Below, in pieces: positions 57,031-64,000 of a DNA stretch of 64,000 nucleotides. The notes under the pieces were generated by a model that saw only the letters and a program-made list of their open reading frames with translations, was not told the DNA's origin and did no database searches. Position numbers and translations under genes: made by a program. Origin of the DNA: Polytrichum commune. Taxonomy: Eukaryota; Streptophyta; Polytrichopsida; Polytrichales; Polytrichaceae. The stretch's first letter is position 1. Each line of letters begins with the position of its first letter. The DNA is taken from the NCBI GenBank assembly GCA_950295325.1, contig OX485807.1:8457001-8521000 (forward strand). Reading direction: 5' to 3'.

Positions 57031-60012
57031 ATGAAGATGAAATCCACTGCAGGATCCAGGTGCCATTTGGGCAGACCACCTGCCATGAAGCTCTTAGTTC
57101 TGGTGGTCATGGCAAGTCTCCTAATACTATTACCGGCTGTCATTGACTCATTTGAGGTTGATCAGGTCCAGACTGATATTAAGTACTACAGCAGTTACAG
57201 TACTGATGAATTCGAAGCAGCAACTGATAGATCATCACTTGATGTTTCCAGAAAGAAGTTACTTAAACCCAAATCCCATTCCCCTCCAGAGTCTAAGTCC
57301 CACAAGTCCCACCCACCTCCCAAACCTCTTCCCACTCCACCCAAGGTCATCAGCACCCCACCTCCTCCTGCTCCTCAAGCACAACCACCACCACCTCCTC
57401 CTCCATCTCCATCTCCATCTCCATCTCCACCACCTCCTCAAGGACAACCTAACACTTCACCTCCTCAAACACAAACACCGCCACCACCATCTCCATCTCC
57501 ACCACCACCTAACCCTCCTCCACCACCACCACCTCCACCATCCCCATCTCCACCACCACCTAACCCTCCTCCTTCACCACCACCTCCACCATCTCCATCT
57601 CCACCACCTCCATCTCAATATCCACCACCACCTAACCCTCCATCTCCACCACCTCCACCACCTCCATCTCAGTCTCCACCACCTCCACCTCCACCTCCCC
57701 CTGCTGCTCTAGCACCACCGCCACCTTCACCTGCACAGCCATGGTCCACAAACTACATCAACCTCTACACTCCTATGCCTAACGGTGGCTTGGTGATCAG
57801 TGCCGATGGAATGGAAGCCGATTTGAGGATCACATCAGTGAATCAATCATGTGAGTGGGGATGGAATACTTCAATATATGCGGTTTAACTAGGTAGGATT
57901 CGAAAAATTGGTGTGCTTCGATCTTTGGTGGGCTGATACTGTCTTGAGTATGGCTAACATGTTCTGGCATGGATAGTAGAATGCAATGGTATTGTTCTAC
58001 AGTTCTGATTGTTGAGAATGTTGTCACTAACATTCGTTGGATTTCGATGGTCACATTTTGTGCATGCAGTCGGCCACTTTGAATCAAAGTACCGGTTTCT
58101 CTATGGGTACTTCAGCATGTATTTGAAGTTGGTGCCTGGGGAATCAGCCGGAGTGATTACAACCTATTACGTAAGTTTTCTTCCAATGCTCATGTATGTC
58201 TTTCTATCAGGTTGGTTTGGAGTATTGGATAGTTCCTCTGCACTGCAGGTGGATGCCGGATAGGCTTGTCATGAATCGATTTGATAAAATCATCTCTCAA
58301 TTTGTAAGTTACTACTGCACTGCATAATTGAAATGGTTAACACATATATATAACCCAAATATCAGCAAGTGTAGGCGAGTATATTCTCTAAGCCCACACT
58401 GCAGTATAATGTTATGGGATATTCCATTCCGCATCAGAATGGAAATTAGTTGCTAAATAGTAGACAAGGTGAGAATGTTGGTGTTTCAAATCAAAATTGA
58501 TCCCAATAAACAACTTTAAACTCAGTAGAGAGCACACCATCAGTCTAGCCTGTACAATGGGTGTAACATATGTGGATTTATACTCCTTGTCACTATTTTT
58601 GTCCTATTGAGCTTGATGCTGTATTGATGATGTGAAACCTAAAAAACATGACACTGGAGGTGATATTTCTGCAGTTTTCATCTCCAGCGGTTCAAGCCCC
58701 TTTAACAGATGTGCATGATGAGGTGGACTTCGAGTTCTTGGGGAATACAAGTGGGAATCCTATCACACTTCAGACAAATGTGTATGTCAATGGAACCGGA
58801 AACAGGGAGCAGCGTCACAACCTTCCTTTTGATCCAACTGCAGACTTCCACAAATATTCGCTTCTTTGGAATCCGAACCTTATCATGTACCTTCATCTGC
58901 CTTTCTCCATTTGCATCTCGAAGATACATGCACTTATACATACATGTTTAAATGACATAATTCATTGTCTCGCTAAAAATTGATTCATGTTAAACCTGAC
59001 TCTTCAGGAGCTGGACGATCAGGCACCCTATATATAATATTATAAATTATAAATTGTACCAAACATCATAAAATGCTTATTGAACACAGATTCATTGATT
59101 AATTATTGTCAACCTTTGATCAATGTCAATACGACTTCTGGTCGTGAGTAATTTGGCTGTTTTGCATACAACACCTTCCATGTTCGATATTACGTTTTCG
59201 ATGCATGCCCTGTGCATGCTTGGTCTAGTGTGGAGGTTTGGGCAAAGAACATTCTATATCGGTTCACTGAGGGTCAAACTCATTTTATTCTGCGAATATA
59301 GTTCTAAAATGAGTTTGGCCCTGAATTACTGAAAAAGGTTGCTCTTCATGATTCAATTCACACACTACCTCCGAGCATGCACCACATGTGGAAAGACATT
59401 GTTGAAAATGTGTGCAAAGCAACCAATGCCGGAAATTCATAAGGGACCATAGAGGATAATTCTACTGAAATTTTCGAGGTACCAGCTGCCGATTTAAATT
59501 TTGAGCATGTCGCATCATTAAACCGCTGGTTTAGGTTTAATGCAATTAACCCTCACTGACTTCGCACTATGTCCAGATGGTTTGTGGATGACTCGGTAAT
59601 CCGTGTGTTTAACAACGAGAGTGCGGCTACAAACACATCGTATCCCACTACCAGGCCCATGGCAGTACAGTGCAGTATATGGGACGGCAGCGACTGGGCA
59701 ACGCAAGGTGGCCTAGTGAAGCTCAATTTCTCCTATGCACCATTCGTGGCGAAGTACCAGGGTTTCAATGGCGTCGATGGCTGTCCAGTGTGTTCTGTAC
59801 AGCCCACAACAGCATGTGACAACATTGTCGACTATTCCAACTGCACAAATCCCACTCTTTGGTACAATCAGCAGACGCAACTTACAGATGCCCAGATATT
59901 ACAGTTGCAAACCCACAGGCAGACCAACTTGACCTATGACTACTGCAAGGACACCAACCGCTTCCCAGGTGGATTGCCTAAGGAATGCCCATACAACAGC
60001 TATGGCACTTAG
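57031..60012 (+). CDS. Xyloglucan endotransglucosylase/hydrolase with extensin-like proline-rich N-terminal domain (522 aa, 4 exons)
   Basis: Exons 57031-57850, 58070-58170, 58675-58886 and 59577-60012 total 1,569 nt with GT-AG introns (phases 1, 0, 2) and one stop. Residues 19-40 form a signal peptide ([19 protein letters not shown]), and the ATG at 57085 (Met19) is an alternative start. Residues about 84-238 are Pro/Ser-rich with many SPPPP blocks and one Tyr. The GH16 domain follows: [17 protein letters not shown], then the active site DEVDFEFLG at residues 322-330 (nucleophile Glu323, acid/base Glu327), with an NTS N-glycosylation site right after it, and [18 protein letters not shown] and [10 protein letters not shown]. 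The Cys-rich XET C-terminal tail ends [17 protein letters not shown]. XTHs cut and rejoin xyloglucan in the wall. The catalytic part has the normal family length (about 285 aa), and the proline-rich extension is additional. Confidence 0.95.
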
Positions 60013-61006
60013 GCTCATGCTCGAATCAATTTGTAGAGCTGGATCCGTTATGCTCACACTGTAGGATTAATAGTGGTAGTTTCGGTATGTGTTGCTGACA
60101 CAGAGAATTGCAACGTGACATCCAGCAGCTATTGGTTGAGGTTGCAGATTACTGATGTTCTTGCTTTTTAATTCCAGAAATCAAAGTTTAGTTAGATTAC
60201 TAAAGTGTAAGCGTTTAGAAGTTTATTCATAGCTGGTTTCAGCCAGATGGCTTTTGGCTAGAGGTTTACCAGGTAACAGGTGGATGTGGGCATGTGTTGG
60301 TATTGAACAGGTTGGTGTTAATTCATATGATTGTAGAACCAGTGACAAAAGTCTTACTTAATTACCTTCCAAGTGGAGATCTCAGGAGAGTGGCGTTGAC
60401 TTCGAGGTCTTTGATGAATATGGGGGGTTATTGAGGAATTGATCAGGACAACATCATACATATTCAGCTGAAATCAAAGCTGAAATTTTTCATGAAGTGG
60501 CTTATCTGGAACATTCTTGCATTGTTTCCTCATCCAAGTAGTCTGGCTCGAAGAATTTCCATTGTCCAATGAATGTAGGAAACAGACTTGAAAGTGAAAC
60601 TGCGAATTGCGTTTGTATCAATATTAGAAGTGTCAATTGTACTTGCACCACTTAAGATCGAATTGGGATCTCTCCAGGTTCAGCAACACTTCCAGCTTCC
60701 TATTGAACCAAATTAGTTTGCCTGGATTCAATTTGAAGACCAAATTCTCTGAGAAGTTCACCTGTTTGACATTGGCGTTGTCTTACAGCCTGCAAAACCC
60801 ACAATTGTACATGTATAGCGCCCACTCATTGCATCTTAAAAGTTTAAAATTACAATACAGGGTTATTAGGTACCCAGTTCAATTCAAATTGGCTTGTCAC
60901 TAATAACTCCAGAAATTATGGCGTGTATGCAGCCCTTCTAGGTGTGTCAATTCACATACTTCAAAATGTGAGTTGGCTGAAGTGTCCACACTACACTGAT
61001 TACCCC
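60013..61006. other. 3' flank of the XTH gene and intergenic DNA
   Basis: The first part probably includes the 3' untranslated region. An 88-codon frame at 60637-60903 has no recognisable feature. Confidence 0.45.
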
Positions 61007-61202
61007 AATTAGTGTGTGTTACGATTCGTACTTATGCAGTGCTATAACTATTTAATGGGAATGTAATATTTTACCAAGCAAAGCCTTTCCATTTATTTTC
61101 TATAATATCCCAACAACCTATTGAATTTTTGTTAGTAAAAATTAAACTCCTAAGTAAGACGTTATTACACTGTGTAACTCCAAATAATAACACGCATTAA
61201 TT
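61007..61202. mobile_element. MITE family 3, copy b (196 bp)
   Basis: The termini AATTAGTGTGTGTTA (61007-61021) and TAACACGCATTAATT (61188-61202) are inverted repeats extending inward (GTGTAACTCC near 61172). They resemble the ends of 14761-14940. Flanking TTA triplets would fit a 3-bp duplication if the element is taken to start at GTGTG. It is AT-rich and non-coding. Confidence 0.55.
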
Positions 61203-62630
61203 AGGATAATCAATGTAGGAAGTAATCATAAATTTCCTAATTCATTTATTTTAGTTTCCAACTCGAAGTATATGTACTTGCTTGATGATAGCTATGCACT
61301 TTTCTTGTCCGTGTCTACCCTGGTGGTCACAAATATTGATCATGTCAAACAACTTCGTTCAGGAAATCCTCTACCGAGATGGGTTCCAAGATTGATGTCA
61401 TATTGGTCTTTGCTTGGTACAACAAAACCTCCTCAATTCACCAATTGCATAACCAACTTTTGGAAAACAACAAACATTAAGTGGCGCACATTCTTAGGTT
61501 ATGTCACAAAGTAAGACCCACTAGAGTTATCCTTGCAATCTCTTAAAAACTCATGTGTTGATAGAAACTTTCGTTCCTCACTTGACATTTTTCAATGTTT
61601 AAGGAGTGTTCAAGTGGTGTCAAAACCCCCCAAACATGTTGAAATAAAGGGGAGGTATTTGACTTCAACCAAAAATAGTGGACTTATGGACAAGTTGTAG
61701 AAACAAATCTTTTACAAATGGTAGCTCATGGAGCTAGTGCCGTTTTTAAAAAGAGTACATCATTGAGGTATACATAAATTTTGAGTCTCACATAATAGCT
61801 TCTTCTATTGGAAGAGATCAACTTGTATAATAATAGGTGTGGAGTAATTCTAGCTAATTTGTGATGTGGCCTTCTACTTAATTACTAGCCTAAAGATAAT
61901 GTGAGACCCCAAGTAGCCATGTGTAGAAACAAGATTCTCCAAGGGAAGTAGTTGTTTTTAATCAATTACATTACTTGGTAGTAAATATACCACTGTATAG
62001 ATGTATCTATCATATGGGTATATTGGCTGGGAGTATTTTAGGCAATTCTATGATCTAAAGTAATTCTAGCTAAAGCTATGTGACTTCCTATTTTCTTGCC
62101 TATAACTGAATCCAATTGACTCTTCATTTAAGAGGGAGCAAAAAATCCTCTAATTTACCTTCCACCTTTCGTAAGTTACTAATGAGGTGTGCTTCTTTCC
62201 TTTACTATCTCAACAACATGAAGTGACTTAATTTTGCTGAATATTGAAAAGACCTGTTTTAGCTATGAGGCGTGTAAAATGAACTTGTACAATCACCCTC
62301 CCTCATGCCTTACGATGCCAGTGTCATTTCTAGAGATACCCATCAGGATGATGGCAGATTTGGCAAGGTCTGAGAACTACGGTGAGGAGGTGATGTTCTC
62401 CATCCTCCACTACTTTAGCCAGCTTCATTTGGTAAGCACTCAGTCTTTAAGTAGATGATGCTTATTGTAGAAACAAAGTCACATTTTGTGAAATGTAGTT
62501 AATTGTTCATTCAAGTGATATCTTCATGGAAAGAAGGACCATTTATAATATTAGTGATCCTTATCATCTATTGGTGAATACCGGTTAGATCTATCAATGA
62601 CTAAGCGGAGTTTTAGCTAAAAGGTAACAA
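61203..62630. other. Intergenic DNA with an exon-like stretch
   Basis: At about 62290-62432 the plus strand reads VSFLEIPIRMMADLARSENY and GEEVMFSILHYFSQLHL, then GTAAGCAC, a good splice donor. No neighbouring exon could be matched. Another frame at 61272-61514 is unrecognised. Confidence 0.3.
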
Positions 62631-62956
62631 CTACACAAAATATGATATTTAGTGTTTGATTATATTTAGTGTTGTTACCACCCTACCATTCTTAACACTA
62701 ATTTTCAATTCTTTGACAATTAATGTCAGACATAAATGTGCCACTACCTTCCCTACTACCACCTCCCTTATTGAAATCCTTTTGTTTCATATCCTTACTA
62801 ACACTAAATTCAAACATGTAACTTGCACTTATTACCATAGTTGACATTTAGTGTTTGAGTTTACATTTAATGTTACTTACTTTCATAGGGTTATTGATAT
62901 TTAGTGTATGCGTTCATATTTAGTGTATCAAACACTAAATACCATATTTTGTGTAG
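62631..62956. mobile_element. MITE family 2-like element (326 bp)
   Basis: The ends are a 30-bp inverted repeat with one mismatch, starting CTACACAAAATATGATATTT on the left and ending with its complement GTGTAG at 62956. The interior has several TTTAGTGTTTGA repeats and is non-coding. Its end motif resembles that of 14941-15322. The target duplication is not clear. Confidence 0.8.
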
Positions 62957-63639
62957 CTTCCTATACTTTGTAGTGCAAGTTGCTTGTGAATGATAATTTG
63001 TCCATTCATCCATACAATGACGTGTCCATCTTCAGTTATCATGAAATGTGAATAGTATTTCCTAACAACACGTAGATCGTTGTTCTCAAGCGAACACTTG
63101 AGGTTCCATTGTGTGCCTAGCTTGTACAAACGAAGGCAGTTCTCTCATTGGTGTGGCTTGCTTGCAATTTCTTGAGGCGTTACTGTGATCTCGTTTGTCG
63201 ATCGTTCGAGAAAGGTCTCGAGATGCACTAACAGTCTGCCCTGTAGTGGTTTTTCCTCCAGATGTTTCTTGGGCACCTTGATCCCTGCTCTCCCAGATGG
63301 CATTGTAATGTGGCACATATGGGCATGCCTGCTAGCTCTTGAGAGTCTTTTCATGTTGCAACTAGTTTCTAAAGCATGGCGCTCCATGGTCTAAAGATCT
63401 TCAGAGTGACAGGTCATAGCTTTTCTCAAAATCGAACATAAGGGTTACTTCCAAAGATGTGGGAGTTCTTTCAGGCGGCCTCTGCCATTAGTTCCTCGAT
63501 TTAGATTGGAAATTGAGCGATTCAGTATCCCATTTGCAGGAAGATCCGAACCGAATTGTCAAATAACGTGAGTAGGAGGGTGAAAAATAGTAGGAAAAGG
63601 TTAGAAAAAAGGTGAAAAGGTACTCACTGGATACCAGTG
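62957..63639. other. Region downstream of the copia RNase H remnant
   Basis: On the minus strand this would be the 3' non-coding part or LTR of the copia element. Minus-strand frames at 63387-63086 are protein-like in parts but unrecognised. No LTR boundary was resolved. Confidence 0.3.
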
Positions 63640-64000
63640 AAGACTTCTCTGACGAGAGTTTTCACTGGTGGGATGTTCACCTAGAAAGTTCTTCGACATC
63701 GTGAATCCCTATCTTGTATTGCAGCTGCTGGAAAAGTACCCTACCGAGGGGTTTTGTAAAAATGTATGTATGTTGTCCATTTGTGTGAATGTATACGACT
63801 GTTATCTCCCCTTCGTCTACTCACTCACAAATATAGTGATGTTGCACTTCGATGTGCTTGGTTCTGGCATGTAGTACTCGATTCTTAACTAACTTGATGG
63901 AGCTTTAATTGTCTCTATAAATGGTTGTTGCATCCTTCATGTTTTGTCCCAATTCGTTCATCAATGTCCTAATCCACATTACTCCTTGGCTCCATCTGAC
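63640..64000 (-). pseudogene. Ty1/copia RNase H region, partial and degraded
   Basis: Reading leftward from the window edge: WSQGVMWIRTLMNELGQNMK, then a RDN followed by an in-frame stop, SSIKLVKNRVLHARTKHIEV, ITVVYIHTNGQ and FTKPLGRVLFQQLQYKIG. These are the conserved end motifs of the copia RNase H domain (DN-SSI-LA-NPV-H-RTKHI type and FTK.L). At least two stops interrupt the frame. The remainder of the element lies beyond the window. Confidence 0.85.

Noticed and set aside
57143-57712. His/Leu-rich open frame across the proline-rich XTH exon
   Set aside because: It is the +1 shadow of CCA/CCT proline codons.
1-64000. tRNA, rRNA or organelle genes
   Set aside because: No cloverleaf with both internal promoter boxes and no rRNA-like conserved blocks were found; B-box-like motifs at 5646 and 25762 lack partners.

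Overview
The window is nuclear DNA from a land plant with a repeat-rich genome. It carries a xyloglucan endotransglucosylase/hydrolase (XTH) gene, a plant-type heavy-metal-associated (HMA) gene with canonical GT-AG introns, Ty3/gypsy and Ty1/copia remnants, a CACTA element with the usual plant terminus, and many small inverted-repeat elements. Nothing in the sequence fixes the species. Coding exons are GC-richer than the AT-rich intergenic DNA.

Only two genes look intact. The first (21946-24639, + strand, four exons) encodes a protein with a charged coiled coil, an Arg-rich stretch, a Pro/Glu/Val-rich region and one HMA metal-binding domain. The second (57031-60012, + strand, four exons) encodes a secreted XTH of glycoside hydrolase family 16 whose catalytic domain follows a long extensin-like proline-rich region.

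The rest is mostly mobile or repeated DNA. Region 1-20 kb holds a diverged four-copy tandem repeat (1372-2563), several families of short terminal-inverted-repeat elements, a pogo/Tigger-like transposase pseudogene on the minus strand (9035-11567) split by a G-tract-ended element with an exact 8-bp target duplication, and a 1.5-kb foldback element (12964-14495). Region 28.2-46.8 kb is a nested complex. A decayed Ty3/gypsy gag-pol is interrupted by an LTR-like segment, a 411-bp hAT-like MITE (8-bp duplication) and a 3,185-bp CACTA element (28-bp terminal repeats, GTT duplication). After the integrase zinc-binding module it runs into a satellite array of 96-bp (A) and 148-bp (B) monomers, largely in a BBAA higher-order pattern. 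That array is split by a 2,984-bp LTR-type insertion (ACTAT duplication) and ends at a 1.6-kb LTR-like segment, the last 250 bp of which recur inverted at 28249-28497. Region 47.5-51.9 kb is a degraded Mutator-like transposase gene. The window ends in the reverse-strand RNase H region of a Ty1/copia element.

The two host genes show no functional link to each other. The relationships between the other features are mainly insertion order: several insertions can be dated relative to one another because their target duplications and the interrupted reading frames are still visible.
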